NCBI GenBank assembly: GCA_951213105.1
Contig: OX578155.1
Coordinates: 29,218,857 to 29,282,856 of the forward strand
Reading direction: 5' to 3'
From: Amaurobius ferox
Lineage: Eukaryota > Arthropoda > Arachnida > Araneae > Amaurobiidae
Length of the DNA: 64,000 nt
This document shows, piece by piece, positions 1 through 10,352 of the stretch (its first letter is position 1; each line of letters opens with the position of its first letter). A program made the translations under genes and the position numbers. The notes below the pieces were generated by a model. That model searched no databases, was not told the DNA's origin, and saw nothing but the letters and a program-made list of their open reading frames with translations.

Positions 1-1404
1 GTAACGGCTGAGATTAACCCAGCCACCCCGCAGGAGATAGTAGAAATTATCAAAAACCGTAAAAGCCCAGGGCACGACAAAATCAGAAATATTGCGGTTA
101 AAAACCTACCCCTAAATGTAATATGTTACTTGACTTTCTTAATAAATAAAGTATTAAAACTAAACTACTTTCCCAAGGAATGGAAGGAAACGATAATAAT
201 AACAATCCCTAAGCCAGGTGAGGATGCCACAATTCCAGCCAACTATAGACCAATTAGCTTGCTACCGACACTTAGTAAAATTACTGAGAAAATAATTCTT
301 AAGAGACTGAACACGCACCTTAGTGAGAATGACATCATCATTCCAGAGCAGTTTGGATTTCGGCCAAAGCACTCCACCACTCATCAATTGCTGAGAGTGG
401 TAGAGTACATATCTTCTGGACTTAATAGTAAGACACCCACAGCTGCGATTTTTCTGGACATACAAAAAGCCTTTGATAAAGTATGGCACTGTGGATTAGC
501 GTACAAACTGATCACTTTAAAAGTCCCTGGCGCTCTTGTCAAACTTTTAATCTCATACTTAAATAACAGACACTTTCAAGTCAGAGTAGGAGGTAACTTA
601 TCAGCACCCAAGCTCATTAAAAGTAGTGTACCGCAAGATTCTATCCTGGGCCCGACACTCTTTAACATATACCTGAACGACATCCCCAGGACTCCAAACA
701 CAGAGCTGGCACTCTATGCAGACGACAGTGCGATTCTTGCAAAACACCCCTATGTCTCAGTAATGCACAGACAGCTACAACAACACTTAGACATACTCCA
801 AACATGGCTGGAAAAATGGCGAATAAAATTAAACCCAAATAAATGTCATTGGATCTATTTCTCGAGGAAAAACAAACCGCCGCCGCCACTGCATATAACC
901 AATCATGCCTTACGCGCGGAAAAATCTACTAAATACCTAGGTGTAACGATAGATTCCCACCTAACCTGGAAACAGCACTTAACGCACTTAATCAACAAAG
1001 CGTATATAACTACAGGAGCCTTATACCCAATGATAGGAAACGGAAATCTCAGTCATCAAAACAAACTGCTAATTTATAAATCGGTCATCCGCCCGGGAAT
1101 GCTGTATGCAGCACCCGTATGGGGATATGCCTGTAAAACTACAATAGACCTCCTAGAGACAAAACAAAACAAAATCCTACGGATTATCAGGAAAGCTCCC
1201 AGGTACTTAAGAAACTCGGTAATTAGGAATGACTTCAAAATAAAAACTGTTAGAACCCAAATTAAAAAGCTAGCGCTTAAATTTTACAAAAATTTGCCAT
1301 CCGTTCCAAATGAACTGTTATTCAATCTGCAAGACTATGATCATCGCAAGGTCAAATCTCGCAAGAGACCCCGCGCTGTTCTAAACATCGATAATCGGAA
1401 TTAA
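1..1404 (+). CDS. Jockey-like non-LTR retrotransposon ORF2, reverse transcriptase part (5' end outside window)
   Basis: An open frame runs from the first base to a TAA at 1402-1404 (467 codons), so the true start lies upstream of the window. Reverse transcriptase blocks appear in the usual order: YRPISLLPTLSK (residues about 81-92), PEQFGFRPKHSTTHQL, the first catalytic block FLDIQKAFDKVWH (from residue 151), VPQDSILGPTLFN (from residue 210), the active-site YADD (residues 239-242), then WLEKWRIKLNPNKC and KYLGVTIDSHLTWKQHL. The thumb region follows. The family makes a protein that nicks its target and copies its own RNA there. The upstream endonuclease domain is not in view. One oddity is VPQDS where most relatives have VPQGS, so the copy may be impaired although the frame is open. 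Assignment to the Jockey clade is by motif resemblance only. Confidence 0.9.
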   Translation, partial: VTAEINPATPQEIVEIIKNRKSPGHDKIRNIAVKNLPLNVICYLTFLINKVLKLNYFPKEWKETIIITIPKPGEDATIPANYRPISLLPTLSKITEKIILKRLNTHLSENDIIIPEQFGFRPKHSTTHQLLRVVEYISSGLNSKTPTAAIFLDIQKAFDKVWHCGLAYKLITLKVPGALVKLLISYLNNRHFQVRVGGNLSAPKLIKSSVPQDSILGPTLFNIYLNDIPRTPNTELALYADDSAILAKHPYVSVMHRQLQQHLDILQTWLEKWRIKLNPNKCHWIYFSRKNKPPPPLHITNHALRAEKSTKYLGVTIDSHLTWKQHLTHLINKAYITTGALYPMIGNGNLSHQNKLLIYKSVIRPGMLYAAPVWGYACKTTIDLLETKQNKILRIIRKAPRYLRNSVIRNDFKIKTVRTQIKKLALKFYKNLPSVPNELLFNLQDYDHRKVKSRKRPRAVLNIDNRN

Positions 1405-1914
1405 AAATCCAACCTCAAACATCTGATATCAAATAAAACTCGCGACTAATGTTCAAAACTCTAAGCTGCCAAAATGCTAGGTAACCCTTAGATCTACATC
1501 AACCCCCCAAACTGCTTAAACTCTAAATGTGCAACAAATTGCCACACTAGGAGCTAGGACAAATAATAAAAAGTAGTAAATAAAAACCTCGAACCTCCAA
1601 TTAGGATCACTGAATTAATGTCACAGTTTGACGATGCGCCTGGTGCTCTGTCCTGTACGACTCTCGACTTGAATATTGAACTTGATCTTGATGTTTGGAA
1701 GAATTCGAGAACACTCTGCGCCTAGGGAGAGTAATCTATCTATAGTGTTAAACATTCGTTTACAGCCAACAAAAACTATTCTCACAAGCATTATTTTGAA
1801 CAGCGCGGTTCCACTTCTCGAGGGACAAGCGCGTACTGAGCCAGAGAAAAAACTTTAGTGTGATGCATTTAATTTGAGTTTAGTACTATATTGCTATATA
1901 GGGAGTTAGGGAGT
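1405..1914 (+). other. 3' flank of the retrotransposon, no gene recognised
   Basis: AT-rich sequence follows the reverse transcriptase stop and probably includes the element's 3' untranslated region. AATAAAA-like signals lie near 1563-1584. No poly(A) tail or target duplication could be fixed. A 60-codon frame at 1676-1858 lacks recognisable features and I do not call it. Confidence 0.4.
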
Positions 1915-2023
1915 ATTCACGTGACGTCACGAGCTAAGCCGGTGGTTTGCTGGAGTACATGTTTGTTCTTTAGCAGACGACAGTAGCATAGGCGTATGCA
2001 GTTGTCTAAAATAATTTATAATT

Positions 2024-2254
2024 ATGGTTATTTGCGCAATATTTGAGTGCGGTAAACTCACAGGCCGAGATACTGGTATATCATTTTACCGATATCCATG
2101 AAATGTGAGCGGTAAAAGTTGGAAAATTGAAGAACTGAATATAAAACGTAGGAGTGGAGAGTTGTCTTGCGTTCATCGATTGGACATCGATCAGATACAA
2201 AAATAAAAAACGCTCGCGTCTGCAGTTTACACTTTATCAAAGGCGAATAAAGCA
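2024..2254 (+). pseudogene. THAP-type zinc finger relic
   Basis: The frame beginning ATG at 2024 reads MVICAIFECGKLT, then GISFYRYP, and stops at TGA 2099-2101. This is the start of a THAP domain: a C-x4-C pair followed by the conserved FxxFP-like block. Downstream, in another frame near 2209-2250, ARVCSLHFIKGE reads as the domain's closing C-x2-H-F element. A conserved-looking Trp is encoded between them near 2117-2119. THAP domains bind DNA and occur in P-element-type transposases and in host regulators. The stop and the frame change mean this copy cannot encode the whole domain. Only the domain is visible, so parentage (P-like transposon or host gene) is open. Confidence 0.72.
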
Positions 2255-2557
2255 AAATATTAGCATTTTGAATTTATTTATTTTGTAACATAATCCTTTT
2301 AATTTTTACGGAAAAAGTAATAAGGTAATAATATCGATGTATGCTTTTAGCGAAGTGCTATTAGTACTTAACCAAATATATAAAATATAACAGTTCTATA
2401 TATTTATTTTAGAGATTATCCATTTACCGAAAAGAAATACCGGGTTATCGAAAAAGAATGCCCAAATTACAAATTTGTATTATGCAATTTAAAAAGCACA
2501 TATGAACATAAATTTAGGACTAAAATATTAAGAAACGTTCAAAGTTCTATACACACT

Positions 2558-3135
2558 TCAATACGTTTCGATATGTGCACCATTAGTCACTCGACAGACA
2601 TCCAGACGATAGTCAACTTCCTTCAATGTCCTGTTGTTGTTGTTGAAACCCAGACCGTCCGACCTACCAGAAAGGTGTAAGGTTCAATGTCCTGTGAAGC
2701 ATCTATTTTGTTTAGCATCAAAGTTGCAAAATTAACTAGCTTACTTTTGTCATCAGGCTTAATCTCATGCCTAAGCTGAATCTTGCAGGCATGGAGTCGT
2801 AAACGTTTATGAAGGACGTTTTGAATGGTTGCTTTCGGAACACCTAATGCTAAACTTCGACGGGCAATGGACTTTTTAGGACTTCTAACACAGGATTGCC
2901 TTATGCGTTCGACAGTTTCTTCTGAAGTCCTAGGTAGTCCTGGAGATACGCCTTTTGTTATGCTTCCAGTTTCTTTGAATTGTTTCATCCATCGCTTCAA
3001 AGCTTTATGATCTGGAACGTTTTTTCCGGGGTGTACCATACGCCATTTACGATGCACTGCTACAATCGACTTAAGTTCTGCATACCACAAAACTAATTGC
3101 GCTTTATGCTGCACAGTCCATATCTCTCGGCGCAC
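2558..3135 (-). pseudogene. mariner-type transposase, internally deleted
   Basis: Read from 3135 leftwards, the frame begins MRREIWTVQHKAQLVLWYAE and continues with a helix-turn-helix region of the DUF4817 type (KALKRWMKQFKETGSITKG), then RTSEETVERIRQ, SPKKSIARRS and GVPKATIQNVLHKRLRLHAC. This is the DNA-binding half of a mariner-like transposase. The central DDE catalytic domain is missing. After a frame change the C-terminal signature EVDYRLDVCRVTNGAHIE is readable and ends at a stop at 2558-2560. The visible frame to 2623 ends in unrelated residues because it runs into an inserted SINE tail. The copy is inactive. Confidence 0.82.
2635..2692 (-). mobile_element. 5'-truncated SINE fragment (SINE-2) with 13-bp target duplication
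   Basis: The 58-bp insert ends in a (GTT)n run, which is the (AAC)n tail on the minus strand. It is bracketed by exact copies of TTCAATGTCCTGT at 2622-2634 and 2693-2705. Its body (GACCGTCCGACCTACC) matches the 3' part of the longer SINEs at 54030-54285 and 55458-55746. It interrupts the mariner pseudogene and is therefore younger. Confidence 0.75.
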
Positions 3136-3459
3136 GAACTCAGACTGGAAGAATCACAGATTAATATATTATTCTGTGATTAATATAATATGGATTCTGT
3201 GATTCTAAGATTAATATAATATGGTATTCTATGGGAAGAATAACCGCAGAGAGAAAAACGCTAATGCGATACTAGAGAGGACTAGCATGCCATCTAGTGA
3301 CCGGAGAAAAACTTACATTCTTCCACTATAATTTGGCAGAAGAATTATTTCCGTACCAATTAACAATTAATTTTTATAACGTTGCAAAATCCGGGCATTC
3401 TTTTTCGATCCCCGATTACAAATTTGTAATCCGGGCATTCTTTTTCGATGACCCGGTAT

Positions 3460-3944
3460 ATGGATTCATTTTTAACACTTTACAACAAAGTTGAAAAGTG
3501 TTTATGACTTTGTTCATTCTGTCTGTCTGTCTGTCTGTCTGTCCGTTAGCACGATAAATGCCGTAAAAATGACTTAATCAAAATGAAATTTTAGTATGTT
3601 GTTCAGACGGTCTGTAGAACCTATGGGAATATAAATGAATAATATTACCCAATTAGTTTTGGATTGAACCCGGGTCGAAAAAATTAAATACATTGAGCCC
3701 TATGGGACCTAATTTTTCAAACATTTTTTAAGCGGATTTAAAATTCACAAATTGCTTTGAAAATTTTAGGTAATATTCAAATTTTCCATAAAATATATAA
3801 AAAAAATTCAGCGAAATATATTCAGTAGTTTTTTAAATAAAAATTAAAATAATAATTACACCTCTTATATGAAACGATCACGTGACCATGATATGAAACG
3901 ATCACATGACCCACTTCAAAATGATATATGGCATCCATCTTGTT
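3460..3944. other. Non-coding, contains (CTGT)n microsatellite at about 3519-3543
   Basis: Sequence around the CTGT run (TGACTTTGTTCATTCTGTC, then GTCCGTTAGCACGATAA) has the look of DINE-1/HINE-type rolling-circle repeats, which carry GTCY microsatellites. This is a resemblance only. A near-perfect direct repeat, TATGAAACGATCAC followed by G or A and TGACC, occurs at about 3869-3910. No coding frame is supported. Confidence 0.35.
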
Positions 3945-4145
3945 TCAAAATCGTGATTTTTTTATGTTCTTTTTAATTCATATTGAGTGTTGTATCCGTC
4001 CTAAAACTACTTTATTTTTGCTTAAATTCTGTGCATCTACATACTGAAACAACGCAATGACAATATATTTGAGTTTAAATGCTGATCTAAATTGGATTAT
4101 TTCTACAACGAAGCCTATTTTTCACCTATGTAAAATGTAAACAGC
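3945..4145 (+). repeat. Unclassified dispersed repeat, copy 1
   Basis: About 200 bp matching, in reverse complement, 23712-23915. Shared blocks include GTGTTGTATCCGTCCTAAAAC, trimmed here to its diagnostic core GTATCCGTCCTAAAAC, and TACAACGAAGCCTA. No termini or coding capacity were recognised. Confidence 0.6.
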
Positions 4146-4455
4146 AAAATATATAGAATGAGTTGTATTAGAATTCCTGTATTTTTTTAACACAAAATTA
4201 TTTAGTCCATGGAGTCTGCATGGCTGATATGAATGAAATATTAATTGATTTCATAAAGAGAAGGACGATTTTTTTCGATGAAGTTTCAAGCATAGAGTTT
4301 AATTTTTTGTAGCTCCATGGTCTTAAACAAAATGTTTAAATAAAATAAATTATTATAGTATTGTGATGAATGACATGAATGGGGGAATTATTTATGAATG
4401 AAATGTTGCTTTTATAGAGAGATCCAGGCGTGTTATTTTTTCTATGACGTCATTT
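4146..4455. other. AT-rich, no feature recognised
   Basis: I see no gene, RNA or structured element here apart from scattered TTTTTTCGATGAAGT motifs that recur downstream. Confidence 0.4.
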
Positions 4456-4720
4456 GAATTAATTTCAGTTGTTTTCGATGAAGTTTTCAAATATAATAAA
4501 TTATCGTAGTATTATGATAATTCTAAAACTATTACCGAGGAATGTATAACATTTTAGAGATGTTTAAACCAAGCAATTTATATTTCAATGCCGTCATTTG
4601 AATGAAGTTCATTTTTTTCGATGAAGGTTTAAGTTTTCAAATATAATAAATTAATGCAGTATTGTGATAAGTTTCAAAATATTACCGAGGAATGTATTGC
4701 ATTTTAGACTTGTTTAAATA
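4456..4720 (+). repeat. Diverged two-copy tandem repeat of about 130-150 bp
   Basis: Two successive segments share, in order, GTTTTCGATGAAG-like, TTCAAATATAATAAATTA, GTATTATGATAA or GTATTGTGATAA, ATTACCGAGGAATGTAT and ATTTTAGA-TGTTTAAA. The copies start near 4465 and 4612. A weaker third copy may lie upstream near 4270-4350. Confidence 0.55.
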
Positions 4721-5847
4721 AAATTGCATTGAAGTTGGAAAGTGTTTCATAATCAATGCTTTAAGCATGATTGATCTTTCTTGTTGTCTGTTACAATTAG
4801 CCGTAATGAAATAGATCTGTTTGAACTGATTTGTGTTCTTGAACTGATTTGTCTTAGCACATGCTATCAAAAATAGATATAACAATTGAAAAATTGTCCA
4901 AATTTGTAAACATGTTTTTTTTTTTTAAACAAAATAACTTTACATTTGTGCTGTAAATCAAAGTCAAGTTTTCATTTAAATGCAGCTCAATTAATGGAAC
5001 TTGTATAAAATAGTCTCTCGTGAACAGATTTTATGCATTTTATTAGCTATACTTATATTTTTTTATGTTTCATTGGGGGGGGGGGGCATTACAGAGGTAT
5101 TTGAAGTCAATTGCTATAGTGAACCTTTGCAATACAACTCCATATTTCACACAAAAGCTTGAAAACACTTTTACTTTCAAGTAAAAGTTATACTGTTTTG
5201 CACAACTGTGTTTGTAGGGGCAAAGCTACAGAATGTAGATATGCATTGCGAGATTTTTGGGGTGTCTTATTCCTCACCCACCCAGCAACCTAATGAAGTT
5301 CAAAGAAATGATATCTGGGGAAATGTAAAATAACATATTTTGTCCCCCCCCCCCCCAAAAAAAAAAAAAAAAAAAAAAAAATCTGGCAATGCTGTGGGAC
5401 ATGCAATGCATACGACGTACACAGCAGATATTATCTAGATCATATTTAATTTCACAGATACTTTTCTAACAGATTTTGCCCTTTCATCACTACATATGCA
5501 ACAATAACATGCTTAGTTTACCATATTTGAAAGAAACAATTAAGAAATAATTACTTAAGATATTTTTTCATATCTATTTTTAAATATTGTTATATACACT
5601 CCAAAGTTTACAGCACATTTTCAACTACTTTGCACAGGGGAGGCATTTCAGCATTTCATTTGAGGGTGCGAGATTTGTATGTATGAAAATCTACAATATG
5701 GAATAAATAAAATGTTTGTTAACAGGATGGGGGGGGGGAAGGAATCACAAAATTAAATTGACGTTGAGAAAAATAATTGTTGTTAACATAACTTTTGTAC
5801 ATATATGTGTTAACATAATTGCTGTTAACATAATTTCTCTAAATAAA
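4721..5847. other. Non-coding stretch with homopolymers
   Basis: Contains a G run at about 5076-5085, adjacent C and A runs at about 5343-5381, and an AT-rich remainder. No supported gene. Confidence 0.4.
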
Positions 5848-6374
5848 ACAACTCGCCTTTTTTTGCGAAATGGCCCGAAAAAATTGCCTATATCCACTCT
5901 AATTGAAAAACTAATTTATCAAATTTTATGAAATATGGTAGATAAGTCACTTGTGAGTCACCCTGGTGCTGATTAGATTTTGGTATGATTTGGAAAAGAA
6001 TAATCTGCCTTTTTTTGCGAAAAAGCCTCCAAAAACCGTCAAAATCTTAAATAAAAAAATTACGTATACTCTATATCATTTAAATACTTGATTTATACGT
6101 AATTTTTGACGATGAAATGAATAAGACCAACCCCTTTACACCGTTCTCGAGATATTTTAGTCTTTTCGCATTTTCGCTACGCCACCTTTGAAAATAAGTC
6201 CACTTATCAAATGAGAACGAAAATTGAATTAAAAATTCCGATTCAGCGTCATTTTAAATAATTATAGGCGTTATTTTGTGCAATTAAACTCAATATACTG
6301 AATTATTGAAGAAATAAAGATCACGTGATTATGAGTCTGCAGAGAAAGCCATGTACTGCCCACATCAGATTTTT
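5848..6374 (+). mobile_element. Family A copy, 5'-truncated
   Basis: Starts inside the family at AACAACTCGCCTTTTTTTGC, carries one complete internal module (TGGTAGATAAGTCACTTG, CCCTGGTGCTGATTAGATTT), the conserved CGTTCTCGAGATATTTTAGT block, and the intact 3' end GCCATGTACTGCCCACATCA followed by GATTTTT. Confidence 0.8.
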
Positions 6375-7158
6375 CAATTTGATGTTTTTATCATTTTGAG
6401 GATATATACTCCCTTGCAGAATTGGGACTTGAAGGGTATTATACCTATGTATTAAGAAATGTAGTATTATATAATAATCGATAAAGTGAATCTGTATCTT
6501 GTTTGTACTATAAATATGGAAATTTGGTGTTTGTAAAGTGTCTTAGCTTTTTCCGAAGCAAAGAAATGTGCATTAGCATATGAGAATATGAGCATGTACA
6601 GAATTATTTGCATATGTATGTGCAGAATTTTAACATTGTGTATAATTTGAGTTGATATGTTAGAGTATATGGGGACTCAGAAAAGTAATATGGGGTGTAT
6701 ATCTGTTAAAGTATGTAAGTTATAATTCTATGTTGGGCGATGAATATTACTGTTAAGAATGCTTGAATTTCGAGATTACGTAATTTAGTCGTTTCAATGG
6801 TGGAATGCGATAATCTAACCTAAGATATATTCTTCCTACGAGATGAAAGGTCATATGGGTGCAAGTTAAAGTAGTGAATATTAGGTATAATACTGAATTA
6901 TACTGTGCTTGGAAGCATGCTTTAGTACTTATGTGTGATACGGAGATGTATTCTACAGGAGAATATGAGATATGAAGAAATGGTATGTTAGTATCTATGA
7001 ATAATCTATTAGTGTTTATTATCAACTGTGATATGATTCCTATCCGGATGGTATAAGAAATCTATGATTACTTTACATAAGTGACTAGAAATGTAATACA
7101 TAGCTTGAATAGCTTTATAACATGATTATACTAAAATCTTGAATTTTTTCTTTACCAG
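6375..7158. other. Non-coding; possible 3' splice site at its right edge
   Basis: Mostly AT-rich with no supported gene. The right edge reads TTTTTTCTTTACCAG at 7144-7158, a pyrimidine tract with terminal CAG, directly before an open zinc-finger-coding segment. It could be an old intron acceptor of the polymerase-type gene that follows. Confidence 0.35.
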
Positions 7159-7296
7159 GCATGTCTATATTGTGATCAGTCCTTCTCTCGAAAAGGCAAT
7201 CTAGCAAGACATGTGAGGAGACATTCTGGGGATGTATTGGATTATGGTTGTAATATATGTGAATGTACATTTTCTCGTAAGGAATACTTATCCAGA
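7159..7296 (+). pseudogene. C2H2 zinc-finger exon relic, N-terminal part of a PolB-type protein
   Basis: The frame reads a good C2H2 finger, CLYCDQSFSRKGNLARHVRRH (Cys-x2-Cys-x12-His-x3-His pattern), given here as two Cys, FSRKGNLARH and a final His. A second, degenerate finger (CNICECTFSRKEYLSRQ) follows, in which the first zinc-binding His is Gln. After this the sequence passes without a break into a satellite whose units encode the same kind of finger. Fingers of this type sit at the N-terminus of some arthropod proteins that continue into a Maverick-like polymerase, which fits what follows from 11801 onward. Confidence 0.65.
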
Positions 7297-10200
7297 CAGA
7301 TAAGTATAAATTCTCCCGTTCAAGGTTTTGAGTACAACCAGTGCTCTATAATGTTACCAGAAGTGATAATCTAAAACGTCATCTCATACTTCATATGAAT
7401 AATGGTGTAAAGTGTCACCCCTGTGAACTCATATTACCGTTAAGTTTTTGAGTTCTCATATTACCGTTAAGGTCTGAACTCATATTACCGTTAAGGTTTT
7501 GAGTTAAATACTACCGTTCAAGGTTTTGAGTGCACCCAGTGCTCTATAATGTTACCAGAAGTGGTAATCTGAAATGTCATCTCATACTTCATATGCATAA
7601 TGGTGTAAAGTGTAACCCCTGTGAACTCATATTACCGTTAAGGTTTTGAGTTAAATACTACCGTTCAAGGTTTTGAGTGCACCCAGTGCTCTATAATGTT
7701 ACCAGAAGTGGTAATCTGAAATGTCATCTCACACTTCATATGCATAATGGTGTAAAGTGTAACCCCTGTGAACTCATATTACCGTTAAGTTTTTGAGTTC
7801 TCATATTACCGTTAAGGTCTGAACTCATATTACCGTTAAGGTTTTGAGTTAAATACTACCGTTCAAGGTTTTGAGTGCACCCTGTGCTCTATAATGTTAC
7901 CAGAAGTGGTAATCTGAAATGTCATCTCATACTTCATATGCATAAAGGTGTAAAGTGTAACCCCTGTGAACTTATATTACGGTTAAGTTTTTGAGTTCTC
8001 ATATTACCTTTAAGGTCTGAACTCATATTACCGTTAAGGTTTTGAGTTAAATACTACCGTTTAAGGTTTTGAGTGCACCCAGTGCTCTATAATGTTACCA
8101 GAAGTGGTAATCTGAAATGTCATCTCATGCTTCATATGCATAATGGTGTAAAGTGTAACCCCTGTGAACTCATATTACCGTTAAGGTTTTGAGTTAAATA
8201 TTACCGTTCAAGGTTTTGAGTGCACCCAGTGCTCTATAATGTTACCAGACGTGATAATCTGAAACGTCATCTCATACTTCATATGAATAATGGTGGAAAG
8301 TGTAACTCCTATGAACTCATATTACCGTTAAGGTTTTGAGTTAAATACTTCCGTTCAAGGTTTTGAGTGCACCCAGTGCTCTATAATGTTACCAGAAGTG
8401 GTAATCTGAAATGTCATCTCACACTTCATATGCATAATGGTGTAAAGTGTAACCCCTGTGAACTCATATTACCGTTAAGTTTTTGAGTTCTCATATTACC
8501 GTTAAGGTCTGAACTCATATTACCGTTAAGGTTTTGAGTTAAATACTACCGTTCAAGGTTTTGAGTGCACCCTGTGCTCTATAATGTTACCAGAAGTGGT
8601 AATCTGAAATGTCATCTCATACTTCATATGCATAAAGGTGTAAAGTGTAACCCCTGTGAACTTATATTACGGTTAAGTTTTTGAGTTCTCATATTACCTT
8701 TAAGGTCTGAACTCATATTACCGTTAAGGTTTTGAGTTAAATACTACCGTTTAAGGTTTTGAGTGCACCCAGTGCTTTATAATGTTACCAGAAGTGGTAA
8801 TCTGAAATGTCATCTCATGCTTCATATGCATAATGGTGTAAAGTGTAACCCCTGTGAACTTATATTACGGTTAAGTTTTTGAGTTCTCATATTACCTTTA
8901 AGATCTGAACTCATATTACCGTTAAGGTTTTGAGTTAAATACTACCGTTCAAGGTTTTGAGTGCACCCTGTGCTCTATAATGTTTCCAGAAGTGGTAATC
9001 TGAAATGTCATCTCATACTTCATATGCATAAAGGTGTAAAGTGTAACCCCTGTGAACTTATATTACGGTTAAGTTTTTGAGTTCTCATATTACCTTTAAG
9101 GTCTGAACTCATATTACCGTTAAGGTTTTGAGTTAAATACTACCGTTTAAGGTTTTGAGTGCACCCAGTGCTTTATAATGTTACCAGAAGTGGTAATCTG
9201 AAATGTCATCTCATGCTTCATATGCATAATGGTGTAAAGTGTAACCCCTGTGAACTCATATTACCGTTAAGGTTTTGAGTTAAATACTACCGTTCAAGGT
9301 TTTGAGTGCACCCAGTGCTTTATAATGTTACCAGAAGTGGTAATCTGAAATGTCATCTCATGCTTCATATGCATAATGGTGTAAAGTGTAACCCCTGTGA
9401 ACTTATATTACGGTTAAGTTTTTGAGTTCTCATATTACCTTTAAGATCTGAACTCATATTACCGTTAAGGTTTTGAGTTAAATACTACCGTTCAAGGTTT
9501 TGAGTGCACCCTGTGCTCTATAATGTTTCCAGAAGTGGTAATCTGAAATGTCATCTCATACTTCATATGCATAAAGGTGTAAAGTGTAACCCCTGTGAAC
9601 TTATATTACGGTTAAGTTTTTGAGTTCTCATATTACCTTTAAGGTCTGAACTCATATTACCGTTAAGGTTTTGAGTTAAATACTACCGTTTAAGGTTTTG
9701 AGTGCACCCAGTGCTTTATAATGTTACCAGAAGTGGTAATCTGAAATGTCATCTCATGCTTCATATGCATAATGGTGTAAAGTGTAACCCCTGTGAACTC
9801 ATATTACCGTTAAGGTTTTGAGTTAAATACTACCGTTCAAGGTTTTGAGTGCACCCAGTGCTCTATAATGTTACCAGAAGTGGTAATCTGAAATGTCATC
9901 TCACACTTCATATGCATAAAGGTGTAAAGTGTAACCCCTGTGAACTTATATTACGGTTAAGTTTTTGAGTTCTCATATTACCTTTAAGATCTGAACTCAT
10001 ATTACCGTTAAGGTTTTGAGTTAAATACTACCGTTCAAGGTTTTGAGTGCACCCTGTGCTCTATAATGTTACCAGAAGTGGTAATCTGAAATGTCATCTC
10101 ACACTTCATATGCATAATGGTGTAAAGTGTAACCCCTGTGAACTCATATTACCGTTAAGTTTTTGAGTTCTCATATTACCGTTAAGGTCTGAACTCATAT

Positions 10201-10352
10201 TACCGTTAAGGTTTTGAGTTAAATACTACCGTTTAAGGTTTTGAGTTACATACTACCGTTTAAGGTTTTGAGTGCAACCAGTGCTCTATAATGTTACCAG
10301 AAGTGATAATCTGAAATGTCATCTCATACTTCATATGAATAATGGTGTAAAG
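7297..10352 (+). repeat. Satellite array of about 17 units (about 147 and 198 bp) derived from a zinc-finger coding segment
   Basis: Seventeen or so units are spaced either about 147 or about 198 bp apart. The long form adds a block containing TTTTTGAGTTCTCATATTAC and GGTCTGAACTCATATTACCG. Each unit carries a fossil finger: TGCACCCAGTGC encodes a Cys-x2-Cys pair, and CTGAAATGTCATCTCAT plus CTTCAT encode the paired His. A second Cys pair follows in GTGTAACCCCTGTGAA. All units share one frame break between the Cys and His halves, so expansion followed loss of coding function. Unit order from left is roughly S L L S S L L L L S L L S L. The array is interrupted by the hAT element at 10353. Confidence 0.85.

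Larger units (their letters stand above)
2437..3459. mobile_element. DNA element with 43-bp inverted ends, about 1 kb
   Basis: Positions 2437-2479 and 3417-3459 are inverted copies of one another over 43 bp with about three mismatches. Both start ATACCGGGT and contain the run ATCGAAAAAGAATGCCC. The right end carries a second partial copy of the inner block (3390-3410), making a local palindrome. Flanking TA on each side is consistent with a TA target, as in the Tc1/mariner group. Inside lies a decayed mariner transposase. Whether these ends belong to that transposase or to an older element that it entered is not resolved. Confidence 0.6.

Noticed and set aside
3519..3543. CTGT microsatellite considered as proof of a full HINE copy
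   Set aside because: The ends required for that class were not found around it, so only a resemblance is noted.
6753..7025. A 90-codon minus-strand frame
   Set aside because: No recognisable domain in an AT-rich spacer; expected by chance at this length.
7297..10352. Zinc-finger array considered as a functional multi-finger gene
   Set aside because: Each unit has the same frame break and there is no long open frame across units.
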